DNA of 64,000 nt from Bimastos eiseni. Taxonomy: Eukaryota > Annelida > Clitellata > Crassiclitellata > Lumbricidae. Each line of letters opens with the position of its first letter. The stretch's first letter is position 1. The position numbers and the translations under genes were made by a program. The notes under the pieces are model-generated. The model searched no databases. It was not told the origin of the DNA and worked only from the letters and a program-made list of their open reading frames with translations. Positions 1 to 16,279 of the stretch are shown piece by piece. The stretch spans positions 36,022,441-36,086,440 of the forward strand of contig OY365811.1 in assembly GCA_959347315.1 (NCBI GenBank). The letters are read 5' to 3'.

Positions 1-479
1 ACTCCTGCCACACCCAAATGCAACAATCTAAGTCCAACGAAATCCGTGGTTTCAACCTCGTTGTTGCATTTCCAACACTGGAAAGCTGTTCTCTTTCACC
101 AAGGTCACTTCCAAACAGACAAACTTTAAAGGGTCTTACATCACATCTCGGCAACATGGACAAACAGAAGGATGGAAGTTGCAGAATGCAAACATGACAC
201 CGCACACAACATCATATGCTCAAGGGATTGAATCACAGCCAATTGATGAGCGAAGGCCAAGGATGCAAAGGACAACGATTGACCTCTGCAGGACTAGGAC
301 TGAGCACTAAACACTTTGTATTATAGACTCACAAATGCTAAATGAAATTCTCCAATAGTGCATTCAAGTGAATACAAATTTCGATATATTGATCGGTGAG
401 CATGTTCAAAGGCTTGAATCTTGGTAAATAAATCCCATTGCTGTCACTTTTCATATACGCACATGAGGTGAATGACAAT

Positions 480-560
480 ATGTTGGCATGCAGTTCAAAA
501 GGATGTGACGCAGTCCAAGAGGACGAGGGTTCGATACCCACAAGCCCCATAAGGTTGACT
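480..560 (+). repeat. Possible tRNA-derived SINE relic
   Basis: A B-box-like segment (GGGTTCGATACCC, 527-539) is followed by an acceptor-like AAGCCCC, but no matching 5' half (D arm or acceptor partner) is present within 70 bases. I read it as a decayed tRNA-derived SINE rather than a tRNA gene. A similar GGGGTTCGATAC lies near 28527. Confidence 0.25.
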
Positions 561-725
561 AATACTTCCATTCACTAGATGGCCTTGGTAAAATTAGCAG
601 TAGTACAGACAAGTGCCTTGCAGACAGCCATACAGTTAAATTCTATTCCTTTTAAACTTGTTAACATCTGCTTCCAATAAATCATGTAATTATACTGCAA
701 ATAGTCTGTCTGAATTGAAAAAATG

Positions 726-782
726 AAAACAGATTATTATTATCACAAATCAAATTTATTTGTGATAATAATAATCTGTTTT
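726..782. repeat. Perfect 25-bp inverted repeat (hairpin)
   Basis: Arms 726-750 and 758-782 are exact reverse complements around a 7-base loop. They lie immediately 3' (minus-strand sense) of the last visible ICA1 exon, so the hairpin would form in the start of the following intron of the pre-mRNA. No flanking target duplication was recognised. Confidence 0.8.
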
Positions 783-822
783 ATCAGTAACAACAGCAAC
801 ATACCAATCGAGATGTACAGAC

Positions 823-5484
<4,662 letters not shown>

Positions 5485-5489
<5 letters not shown>

Positions 5490-5518
5490 AGTGTCACAGA
5501 TGACAGCAGCAGAGGACA
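5485..5518 (-). other. ICA1: ICA1 start exon (short 5' UTR plus ATGTC)
   Basis: On the minus strand a pyrimidine-rich acceptor ending in TACAG at 5519-5520 opens a 34-base exon that ends ATGTC followed by the donor GTAAGT. Joined to the exon at 4492 it gives MSGQG, in frame with the strongly conserved ICA1 N-terminus. This makes it the likely initiator exon and implies a further untranslated exon upstream, not located. Confidence 0.7.
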
Positions 5519-7300
5519 CTGTACAAAAATACACAAATTCATTTAGACATTTTATAACCACTTAATCGTTCAAAGATAAATGTCAATGGCCGTTTTATGC
5601 TGAACTGGAACATTCAACAGACAGCTCAGAAAGTTCTTTCTGCTCTCATATACTGATGGCCAGAAACGGGCTTGAAGCAACGTGCAAAAAATGATACCAG
5701 GGCTTAACAGCCTGTACAAAAGCAAGTCTGAAACCTGAATACATTTTTCCTAGTCCAAATGAACCATCCACTGCACCTCTTAGTCCCAATAAAAATCCAA
5801 GTCTCAAGATATTTTGACCTCACAACTATAAGACACAACAGCTGCTTTAAATGGTCAAATGTAAGCAGAGTTCGGGACAAGGTGCATGGGATCGTCCTTG
5901 TTGAACAGTCATCCTCAGAAATCAGAACCGTTTGCCTAATGCAGTCAAATAGACATGTGCCAGGTACTTTTCAGTGTTTCTTGGTTTTAGTTGAACCAGA
6001 TGCTTGGTTGGTGTTGCCCTGTTTATGCGAGGAAACAAAGGTAAACGTTGGTGTAAAATCTCCAGTTGACTTTTATCTAACCTAGTTTAAACTCAACAAA
6101 ATTACGGAAATGCTCAGGCAAGGACATATGTGTTATATGGATTGAGGAGCACATCATTTTCATGTCACTCATGTATATAGTGTTTGTGACCTACTAAAGG
6201 ATGGTAACAGAACTTTATTGGAGGTGATGATGACAATGAAAGTTCTGAATATGAGAGAAAACACTATTTTTTAATGTATGCACCAGACCATAACAAGAAC
6301 ATGGGAGGCATTGATCTCTGAAATCAGCTCAAATGCTTCTATAACTACAATCACAAATCAAAGTGATGTCGGTTTCATCTATTGCTCCCCAACTTGACTA
6401 ATGAGTTATCGATTCATGCACACAGCACCATCGCACTATCACCCCAGTGGTCGATATGTGTCGACCTACGAAACAACTACAGAATCACTTTGTTTGCTGA
6501 TAACCAGTTGGTGAATGATTTGCCATTATGTTAGCAGAATTGAACCTCCAGTAATTTTTTATAGTATCAATGATTACAAATGGACATAACACTGTTAATG
6601 TGCATCCTTGTCCAGTTAGCTGTGAACTGTGTTCCGCTAGACTATACAGGACTACAAAGAACCATAAATACATGACGGAGGTACGGTTGTCTAAAGCAAA
6701 GAAAACGTTTATGACCAGTTGATTGCTGGACTGAATTTCTATCATTTTGTTTTGTTTTCTGATATATCCTATGTCTGGTAGTATTGCTGAACAAAAGCGC
6801 ATGAAATAAACGAATAAACGCCATTTTCGAGAAAAAGTAAAATGCTGGGAGTCAAATGGTTATATGCTAACTGCCCAAGCAATGTAAGTATAAAATATTT
6901 TCTATCCCCGCTTTTGTTTACTCCCTGGTGGGTTATACAATATGTCAAACAGCTGAGGTGTTGCACACAGCTCAACGGCCGTTACCTCTGCACGGTCAAA
7001 AATAAATTCCACGAAACCAAATCTGTTTAGATCAAATTTAAGAAAGAGCCACTTGCAGCATGTAAACATAAAAATTATTGCTAATTCTAACCCCGAAGAT
7101 AATTTTTGTCAGACGTAAGCTTCCATACAACTTCCGGTCAAAATGTTCTATTGGGTGTCACACGCATTTTCACACACGTCGATTTATTTTCTCCGACACA
7201 GATCTAAAATGTATTTTTGAACGACGTCTAATTTGCTGAAAATAGTAATGCCCAATAATATATTGTATATGCCATTCAATAGCGGCTCTGTCTCCTCGAT
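5519..7300. other. Intergenic stretch upstream of ICA1, with a piggyBac relic
   Basis: Apart from the piggyBac-like relic described separately, no exon or RNA gene is supported. Open frames at 5759-6085 and 6485-6975 have no recognisable domain and no partner exons. An ICA1 5' UTR exon could lie here but is not visible. Confidence 0.4.
6273..6385 (+). pseudogene. piggyBac-type transposase fragment
   Basis: Translation gives HNKNMGGIDL, a stop, then NQLKCFYNYNHKSK. This matches the conserved C-terminal part of piggyBac transposases (N-x-x-MGG-V/I-D, DQL, then a K-S/T-K run). The in-frame stop and absence of flanking domains show a dead fragment of an old insertion between ICA1 and TBPL1. Confidence 0.6.
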
Positions 7301-9151
7301 TCTACAAATTTTAAATGAATAAGTATGGTGAGATACTTTACCACTGTGGCCGAGCCTGTTAAAATGGCTCTCACGACTCTCATCGGTCATTCTGGCTCAT
7401 CCAGCGATGATTTCGCTATTTTTTCCACAAATGTTTTTCGAAAAAGCATTCTCACGTGCAAAGCGTTAAAGCAAAACTGGAGAAATCAGAATAGGTTTTG
7501 TGAAAAGAATTTGTTGGTTTTCAGTATTATCTGCGCCGAATTAGCAAGAGACATTATATTTACGCTCGCGCATTTCAAACAGACTGCGATGGTACGGATC
7601 CAGTATTCATTGAATAGTAAACAAGGTCGACCAGTCTAGTTGTCATAAAACATGCACATTTGTATTTTAGCATGTTCTCATGATGGCAATTGTCGTCATT
7701 CTAGCTGCTCATTTCAAGGACGACAGAACCGACAGCGCCCAGAATGCCAGGTATACGCAGTATTCACAATTTACCATTGTCATATGCCTAATACTATAAT
7801 ATCAATCGTGTGTGGAAGTTTATTGATTTATCTCCACACGTGCATGTGAGTGTCAATTAACGGAACATATCTCTAGCCACATGAGCAGCGTTCATAATTA
7901 TAATTTTATTATAGACAAACTTGTTTTTGCTAAGAATTCTTACACCTGTGATTCAGACTAAATTATTCTAGACAAAAGAACTTTAATTAAGCCCAGATCG
8001 GATCATCAGCGTCGCATTTTCTTTTGTGGCAATTCGCTAACGATGGTCACATTGTGGAGCCTTAAAGCTGTGACTTATAGTCTTACACACAGAATTTTTT
8101 TTAAATTGATGAATTTGATGACGGAATTAAGTTGATCATATTTGGGGATGCATAATTTTGTCTGCGCTTTGTTAAAAGACACATGTCAACGAGTGAAGGC
8201 AATGCTACTTAACATTCAATGCAATATCGTGATATTATATGAGGATAATAATAGCATGGAGAGATTCCGAATACCTCGCTTGCTGACTTACTTGCTAGCT
8301 TGAATATTTATTTTGCTTACTTGGTCATGCTGTTCCAGTTCAACGGAGGCGGTTGTCTCGTCGGTTGTTCTAGTCTATTTATAACTCTTTGGTATGCGAA
8401 CATCGAAGGATTCTGTAAATCCGCAAAAATTATTAAATATAATTTTTATCCGCATAGCAATTGCTTCTTAGGTATTTTTTCAACCGAAGTTATATTGTAA
8501 CATGTTGTATACCTTTTTTGAAATGCGTATTCGAGTTTTAGACCCGCAATCAAGTAGAATTGATAGTTTGAAGGCAAAATGGCGACCTGGCCCATTGTAT
8601 TCGCCACTGACATTAACTATTGCCACTGGATTTTTACACAAGAGACAATAAATTTCAATAGATTATTTGGTTGCAACTTGCAATTATAGAGGGGTTGTCA
8701 TGTTCGCCATCCTGTTGTTCAATGATTTTTGGGCCTTTAAAAGGATAGCTACGTTTATAATGTGCTTGACTACCGACTGGGACTAAGCCTCATGCTCAAA
8801 AGGTCTGCGATTCAGCAAACGCAATATATATATAAATTATTGCAGGAGTTTTATGTAGCGCCCCTTCAGAACAGTCTTCTCTGGAGCGCTGCAAGCCCAA
8901 TACACGTCAAAGAGGACGATTAATATACCTGTTAATTTTTTTACATGATGCCTGTTTGAAATCCTGTCATGAAGGTTAAGATCTAATGTGTTCGGCATAA
9001 AGTGAACAGACTAGGCAGAAGATTTAAAAAAGATACTGTAATTGGGTGGGGTTAGAGAGGAAGTTAAACTCGAGGGAAGCAACAAATGTGTATAATTCTT
9101 GATTAGCATGGTGCAATTTTAAAATTGTAGTAATGGTTTCTGTGTTTCTAG
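7300..9151. promoter_or_regulatory. Putative upstream region of TBPL1 (and perhaps of ICA1)
   Basis: ICA1 and TBPL1 are head to head, so transcription of both should start between about 5.5 and 9.1 kb. The TBPL1 start exon opens at a good acceptor (TGTGTTTCTAG, ending 9151), so at least one upstream non-coding exon is required. A candidate donor is GCCAG|GTATAC near 7750. No TATA box or defined promoter motif is asserted. The stretch 7770-7860 resembles 13920-14010 (GTGGAGGTTTGTTGGTTTAT-like), an unidentified dispersed repeat. Confidence 0.35.
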
Positions 9152-9161
9152 AACGATCATA

Positions 9162-10459
9162 ATGAACAACTTTCCATTTGAGTCGCCAACGGACTTGTTC
9201 TCTAGTGGATTACTGAGCCCAACCAGCAGTCTCTTTGATAATCAGCTGAACTATGTTGCGGATGTAACACAGATGCCAGTCGCCCAGACTCATATGAACT
9301 TCTTTGCAGGCTTTAGGGATGACTTCGCCCCTGTCTCGATGGGTTATGACGCGTTGACAACTAGTGTCTATGGCTTGCCATCAATTGATTCTAGTGAGAA
9401 TCAGATGGTCTGTGGAGATATAAGTGCAGGAGCAACGGTTGTCTGTGGCGCAGATGCAACGACAGCTTTCCCTAGCACTGACTCCACAACGGTTGCAATC
9501 CCAAGTACAGAATCTAGCATGGTTCTGTCGGGTGCTTCTTATGAAATGCGGGTGGTTGATGATATGGTGGAACTTATCCCCAGCAATAGTTGTGTGAAAT
9601 CCGAAACAACTGGCGTTGATGGAAGTGTCGCCGGTGCAAGTGTAGAGAGTTTTCGTGTTGCACAAGAAATTGTCAAAGCCGAAGAAACAACGAATCACGA
9701 TGATGACGGGCCTGTTATCAACATTGCAATAAACAACGTCGTCTGCGCCTTTAGCACAAAATGCTACCTCAGTCTAAGAAAGATCGCCCTAAACGGGATG
9801 AACGTCCAAGAGAAAAGAGGCAATGGGGCAAGTAGAATTTCCGTGGTCAATGGGCTTAACTGTTAAATTGCAAGTACTGATCTCTTATTGGAGGTACAAG
9901 TGAGACCAATCGATACTAGTAATGTAATTGAATCAAACATTTGTATAGCACCGCTAAAAATCAGCTAGACCATTTGGTTGGTCAGTTCCAGTTTAACTGT
10001 ATGACAACAGAGATCATTTGCATTGCCATACTTTATCCAGTCTTTGGACTGGCACTGCTGGACTGCAGGCAGTGGTAGACTTGGTGTCGTGTGAGAGCCT
10101 ATCTCATTTTTAGACTGCATGCCTCACCTAGTTGTTTTTGCAGAACTTTTGTAAGAGTTATCCTGAGTTATTGTTGTCTTGTTTCATTGCTCTGAAACTA
10201 ACCCCCTTCTGCATGCTCAAATTGCATGTGGTATCACTTTTGTTGCCATTTATAAAGTTCTATAAATCATTTATATGAATGTGATTAACTACTGTAACTC
10301 GTAAATGCCTGAAGTTCTTCAAAATGACTCTTTATCTGCCTTATGAATTGCTGAAAAGCATATGCCAAGTTTTATTTTTATTTGCCGCTTTAAAACGCGA
10401 TCACAGAACTGGAGTGACTTTCAGGTCCAACATATTTGTAACCAATTCTTGTATAATTG

Positions 10460-10515
<56 letters not shown>

Positions 10516-13500
10516 TCAACAATAAATGAATTGTAGTTGCCTTAACACCCTAACTAACTGCACTTTTATACACAAGATAACTGCTGGTATCCTAATGTAA
10601 AAGTTGTGGCGACACCCAGCTATAAAATTGATTGAGTTATTGCCTTCACCAAGTTTTTACTACCATGCATTTCACTTCCTACCATAATCCATAAGCCTCA
10701 TGCACAACAGCCTAATCAATCATTAATTAGCAGAACAGTTTATATTTTTTTGTTGGTAATAATTTTATTAAAATGGAGAATCATAGTAGGCCCACAAGAA
10801 ATAAGTTAAGATTAATTTAAGTCGCTAAGGTGTAATAGTTAGCATCATAATCATGATTAGCCTACATAATTAGGCCTATTTATTACGCTGACAACTGTTT
10901 ATTTTACAAATTCCTGGAGGTTTCAGCCGACCCTTGGCAAACCGTAAGGTGACCCCTGTGGTGGCGCGACCCACAGGTTGAGAACCGCTGACATATAATA
11001 TTAGTTGGACTTTCCACTGGAGACGCTCACGTTTAGAGTGCTTGAATCTATGCACTTCAGATTGTTGGTATTTTAATTGATTATTTAATGCTGTTGTGAA
11101 ATTTCAAATGGCCATTACCAAATGATATTATTAGGGCTAGCTTTCATGTACTGCTAATGGCAAGTAACCTGGCTTGGATCACATAAAAATTTCCACACCG
11201 GACTTTGCTTGATGTAATTTTTCGGCACCTCTAATGCACTTTAAATGTTGAATTTAATGAAGATTTATTGAAGAGGTTTATGATTGATTTACTGTGCATA
11301 GGTGCAACCGGAAACTTACAAGATGACTTTGATCACAAAGGAGGCTACACATTGAGGCATTAGTTTTGTGTATAGCATATTTGTTACGAATTTGCTAAAT
11401 TTTACTCTATACGTATTTGGTTTTGAAACTACTCAGCTGAATATTACTAAATCATCCAGATAATATTATGTCAGCGGTCTTAATCGAATATTCAGTACTG
11501 TACAACTGTAAATATTATGGTAGATGTAGCACATATCATTAATCATTTGTTTAAGTGTTAAGAATATGTGCCATATTTTCTGGACTAGGTATTTAGTGTG
11601 TCATGCTTTTCACTGGACAAAAAATTGTCACCTTTAAAAAAATACATATTTTGATGTTGAGTTGAAATAATGATAATCACATAAACAATAGTGATTTATG
11701 ACATATGATTGCAGTTGGTTTCTATGAAGCTGAGGAAACCAAGTGTTACTGCCTCCATTTGGACAAATGGAAAAGTTACGTGCACAGGTTCTCGAAGGTA
11801 TGATTCAGTGATTTATGCCAGTTAAGCAGAACTAAATTTGGTAATTAAATTGCAAGTGAACAAAGGATTTATGCATGGTAGATTTTATGTATGGATAAAG
11901 TCACAAAAATAACATGACCCAAAACTATGCCTGATAATGCTATTTGAATATTTATTTGAAATAATAAAACTTAATTTGAAAATTATCAAGAAACCAAACG
12001 TTTGTGTGGTGTTAGGATATACGTGTTTGCTATTCTGCTTCATCTATGATGTCCGCTATGTGGCAAATCTTGGCAATGTTCTGATATCAGTATTGAGAAC
12101 TAGATGAACAATTATTGTCTCTGGAGTTTTGCAGTTGCTGGAATATCTGTTTGGAAAAGTCTGTCGAATGTTCATAGATATTCATGTCATTTTTGTAAGT
12201 CCAGATACTTGAAACAGTGCGGCGTTATGGGGCTAGCGGGGGTTAGCTGAACGTTACGTAACACTTTTTGTTTTAAACTAATTAGTAACTGATTTGATTA
12301 AAAATACTCAATCTAAACTGTAAACTAAAGATCAAGATTTTCCTTGAGTCGCGAAGGTTCGAGTAGGAACGTAACATTCTGGCGAAATGAAAAACGTTTT
12401 GTATAAAAATTTATACAAAACGTTCTTCTCCAAATTTCTCAGCTAACGTGAAATATATTCAGAAAGGCGGCGGTTAATTTAAAACGTCATGCAAAAGTCG
12501 GGCGAAATTCAATATGTAAATGAAGTTGATACACGTCAATATCATGATCGTCTACATTTAGATTCTGAAATTTTAACTTTTTTTAGATTCGATATTAAAA
12601 CAACTGCTATTTCCAATTGCATCATCTGAAGGCACATTAGTTAAACACCTTGTGACAACTGACATGCAAATATGGTACTAGTATATGACCATCAAAAAGG
12701 AACAGGGCTGCAGCGCGAAATGGCGGACCCGCTTCCTAACGAGGTCAGGTGATGCCTGTCTTAGTTAAGAAAGACACAATCGGGGCACACCAGCTAAGTT
12801 CAAAATTCAGTCCCAAGCGAAGCTTGGCTATAAGGCTAGTAGGCCGGGCATATAAATTTGCACTTAACTAGCATTTAGCCTCATAGCCTACACGTGGCGG
12901 TGCAATCGAAGTTCAAATAAAATATTAAATATTATCTGGCATTGATGGAGGTTAATTTTGGAGACCTGGAGCTATATTAGGCCCAGGTAAACTACACTGA
13001 GTTTTGTTCAAAATAAATACGTGACGCTCAGTTCTATGGAAACATTACGAAGCGTCACAAGGGGTCTGGGGAAGGTAAAAAAACGGCCATTTTCAGCGTA
13101 ACGTAATTATGCAATGACCCTATGCAGTTAGTCAATTGATTTAATGCAGGACTGTAAACTGCAATGTCCTTTTCTGCATATCCATGTGCCTTTTAAAGTG
13201 AGTCCATGACAGCCCAGGCTATCAATGTAGGGGTCGTGAAGTTAACAATAATAATAAACTTTTGGTGAACAAAGTGGAAAGATGTAAACATATCTAGATC
13301 ATTTTCAATTATAGATTTTTGTTGATGTCTTTGCTGGAACTTGACATCGACAGACACTAGCACATTGATTGTTTTTTAGTCAGGACGTAAGTTTGTGTTC
13401 CCTTAACGCTGGGCATGTACTAAGAGTGACTGGAAGAAAACCAATGCAGCATGTTGTTAAACTGTTGAACATATCCGTTTGGCTGAGGGAGTCTGGGGTA

Positions 13501-15988
13501 TCAATGTGAAATTAATACTAATCTATAATTAGCAAATATTAGTTTCAGAAAGCAATTTTGGCCTACGTCGTTAATCGAGAAACTCTGTGGATAAGGATGT
13601 ATGTAAAGAAGTCCAGAAAATTGATTTAAGAAACTGCATATTATGAGCCCCAATATAATGAAAATTATCTTCTTCTCGTAATGTGCTGCTTTATCTTTTG
13701 TCATGTAACATTTCTTTATTGTACTCAATGTTACAGCGAGGAAGAGTCGCACGTTGCTGCTCGGAAAGTCGCTCGGTGTCTGCAGAGAATTGGCTGCAAG
13801 GTCAAATTTGCCAATTTCCGTGTGGTCAATGTTCTCGGAACATGTGCTTTTCCGTGGGGAATACGCATCCCTGAATTTTCTCGCAAATATCCCAAACAGG
13901 CCAGGTATGGAATATTTGCAGGTTACCATACAGGTCTTATAGTGTCAACTGTGGGTGGAGGTTTGTTGGTTTATTTAAACACATGTATATGTGAGACTGC
14001 CAATATCTACATGAACGTCATTGTAAGAAGTCTAACATCTATTAGTCTAGACAGAAACACCTTATTGAGGTACATGAAAGTTGTTTTGAAAATGGTTAGT
14101 CTTTTGCATATTTAATATATACATCTATATACTGTCATGTTAATTGAGTGCTACTTAAGTTTGCCATGTTACTGTATCAAGATGCATATTGATTATTATG
14201 GTAGAAGATCTGCCTAGTTTTTTTAAAATTATTGTGCATTTGCTAATTGTGATTATGAATTCACCAAGCTTCAATCGATGGATGCTGAGAATGTGAGTTA
14301 AGCATCACTGTGCCGCCTAGTTGAGGAGAGCAACATTCATGGAAACCAGCAATTGTTCGTGAGTGTCACCACAGTAGAGATCGGTTTCAGTTATTAGCCT
14401 TAAAATGCATAGGCTCCATCATAGTGCATGCGAGACTCCGTTAATAAATTTATTTGGAGGATTTATATAGCGTCCCTAATAAATGTCCAAACGCCGTCAA
14501 AAACTCTGAAAAGGACAAGCAAAACAAAGTTTCATGAACACATTACCGGTCTTGTTAGATATCTAACCAAATAGAAATTGTTGAGTGAGATCGATTTGTT
14601 ATGACCTACTATTTGATAAAAAATGGGATGCTACAGAAACATGCAGTCATCTTGGCCATGTCACTTGTACTAGTCATGCAGGCAAGGACTTGGGCTCACA
14701 ATCGATGTTTAGGAGATGTAATGCACCAGTTCTTTTGTAGCTTCCACTTTAGTTCTGTTGAGTGTTGTACCATTGTGTTGTGTGATGCAGTTATGAGCCA
14801 GAGTTACATCCAGGCGTTACGTACAAAATTATCGATCCAAAAGCAACGCTGAAGATATTCTCAACTGGAAGCATTACTGTTACAGGCAAGTGCACACACT
14901 TGTTGTAATGGTGATTTGTTAACTTATACCATATGAGTAGATAAAGGTGCTTTGAAAATACAGGAATGATAATTCTAATATGTATGATCAACCATCAGAA
15001 TAAGTAAGAGCTGATGATTTCTCTTGCACAAACTGTAAACCTATTTTAAGGTTGACTGTGACTTCATGAAGCTTCATCATAAAACCGGTGAGATTTCTAA
15101 TTCTCACGAGAGGACAAATAAGCTTTTAGAGCAATTTCTGTTGATGATCAATCAGTTATCAGATAAATTAGTGAAAGGATGGGAGCTGCTTTGGGAGCAG
15201 ATATCACAAGATACCACAGTCATGGATGACAGAAGAAGAGATGGGGAGGGGCGACAGAGTAGTGGTGAACACACTGGGACACTGCGCTGAGGAACCGAGT
15301 TCAAGACCTGTATCCCCTAAAGTTGACTTCTTTTCGCCTGGCAGTGGCTTTTGTTGGAAATGAGACGTACAGCGTAATGGGCGCCCTACGTGGCTGTCGA
15401 CGGTTAAATTCGACTCCTGTAATAACTCGTCATCATTCATACTGTACTTGTAATCATATTGCGGTTTGTCAGTTTGAAATTAAAACGAAGATTTAAAAAA
15501 AGATACGATGCAGCAGTTGAGACCTCCAAAATTGTAGAGAGAACACAGGTGGATTTGCATGGCTTAGCCGGAGCTCAGCTTCTGGCTTAGCCATACGAAT
15601 GAGAGAAATTATCTCATTTACTAAACACTGTTATTTGGGAGGATAGTTTTATAAAAAAAACTAGAATTCCATTATTTTACAGCTTATTATATTTTTGCAT
15701 AGGTGTCCTTTAGAAATAGGTTTTGTTTTTCTGATTGCAGCTCCCTGTGTCAGCAATATAGAACGAGCTATTGAGCACATCTACCCTCTTGTCCATGAAT
15801 TTCGCAGAGAACTGAACAAGGGAAATGATCAGCTGGACCTTGGGTCAACTCTTGCACAGCAATCCAAACGCCAGTTTCAAAACCTGTTGAAAAAACCCAT
15901 GCCAACCCAGTCAAATCAAAAACAGAAACAAGGTTATTTTATTAATACAGACAGCAATAGCGCAAGTTCAGTTGATTCGGATTATTGA
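9162..15988 (+). CDS. TBPL1: TBP-like protein 1 (TLF/TRF2), complete
   Basis: TLF is a metazoan paralogue of TATA-binding protein. It binds TFIIA and drives a subset of largely TATA-less promoters in the nucleus. Coding exons are 9162-9827, 11715-11797, 13737-13904, 14791-14885 and 15741-15988, 1260 nt for 419 residues, with all phases agreeing. The saddle core starts near residue 185 (INIAINNVVCAF, CYLSLRKIALNG), continues with SMKLRKPSVTASIWTNGKV, SEEESHVAARKVARCLQRIG, FRVVNVLGTCAFPWGIRIPE and YEPELHPGVTYKI, and ends with IFSTGSITVT and IEHIYPLVHEFRRE. Residues 1-184 are a Ser/Thr-rich, partly acidic extension absent from the roughly 186-residue vertebrate protein. A tail of about 45 residues is rich in Q, N and S. 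Introns 1 and 4 use GC donors. The ATG at 9162 is the first in the exon, ten bases after the acceptor. Confidence 0.95.
9828..9833 (+). other. TBPL1: GC donor of TBPL1 intron 1
   Basis: The exon ends AATGGG and the intron starts GCAAGT. Joining to the acceptor GCAG|TTGG at 11714/11715 gives KRGNGLVSMKLRKP, the same length as the family's conserved segment here. No GT donor nearby keeps both frame and length. Confidence 0.8.
10465..10508. repeat. (AT)n microsatellite
   Basis: An uninterrupted alternating AT tract of about 44 bases in TBPL1 intron 1. Confidence 0.9.
10915..10991 (-). mobile_element. hAT-type element terminus (SPIN/Charlie-like)
   Basis: Read on the minus strand from 10991, the sequence begins CAGCGGTTCTCAACCTGTGG, then GTCGCG and the typical accompanying GGGGTCACC. 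That is the terminal motif shared by several hAT nonautonomous families. No matching left terminus or 8-bp duplication (expected ACATATAA) was found, so it is probably a fragment. Confidence 0.5.
11798..13736 (+). other. TBPL1 intron 2
   Basis: GTATGA donor and a pyrimidine-rich acceptor ending TTACAG. Contents are AT-rich single-copy-looking DNA plus the 32-bp palindrome at 12393-12424. No nested gene is supported. Confidence 0.6.
12393..12424. repeat. Perfect palindrome, 15-bp arms
   Basis: Arms 12393-12407 and 12410-12424 are exact reverse complements separated by two bases (AACGTTTTGTATAAA and its complement). It lies within TBPL1 intron 2. Confidence 0.75.
13905..14790 (+). other. TBPL1 intron 3
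   Basis: GTATGG donor and GATGCAG acceptor. Includes a TATATAGCGTCC-type repeat piece near 14461 and a stretch (13920-14010) resembling 7770-7860. Nothing gene-like is supported. Confidence 0.6.
14886..14891 (+). other. TBPL1: GC donor of TBPL1 intron 4
   Basis: The exon ends ATTACTGTTACAG and the intron begins GCAAGT. The next exon (from 15741) restores the frame to give TVTAPCVSNIERAIEHIYP, colinear with TLF proteins. The next available GT (14890) would break the frame. Confidence 0.8.
14892..15740 (+). other. TBPL1 intron 4
   Basis: Intron body between the GC donor and the acceptor TGATTGCAG at 15740. I see no exon, repeat family or RNA gene in it. Confidence 0.6.
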
Positions 15989-16270
15989 AAGTCGATGGTA
16001 TGAACTTTGAACTATAGAGTGCTTGTTCGCCATTTTCTTTTCTTGCTGTCGTAGAGGTTTAACAGAAAATTGAAAAGTCTGGGTTGTTCTTTTGATATGA
16101 TTAGTTGTAGTGCAACTGTTCAAATAGATTTGGTTCTGTTCATTGGTTGGGTTTTTGACATCACAGAACACTGCTTATTGCTATACGATGGGGAAGTAAA
16201 TGCTAATGAGAGTGTATTGTTGTACAACAGCCTTGGATAGAGTCAATAAAAGAGATAACTTGTAGTGTGA
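15989..16270 (+). terminator. TBPL1: TBPL1 3' UTR with polyadenylation signal
   Basis: A canonical AATAAA lies at 16245-16250, about 257 bases after the stop, and is the first plausible signal in the sense direction. Cleavage would be expected at about 16260-16280. Confidence 0.6.
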
Positions 16271-16279
16271 TGAATTCAG

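Larger units (their letters stand above)
9834..11714 (+). other. TBPL1 intron 1 with microsatellite and hAT terminus
   Basis: This intron holds an (AT)n tract at about 10465-10508 and, at about 10915-10991, a terminus resembling SPIN/Charlie-type hAT elements. Read on the minus strand the terminus begins CAGCGGTTCTCAACCTGTGG at 10991. The other end of that element was not found. No other feature is supported. Confidence 0.5.

Noticed and set aside
490..546. Possible tRNA gene
   Set aside because: Only a T-arm-like half is present; there is no D arm or matching 5' acceptor strand.
9381..9698. Minus-strand frame opposite the TBPL1 first exon
   Set aside because: It has no recognisable domain and lies antisense to a well-supported exon.
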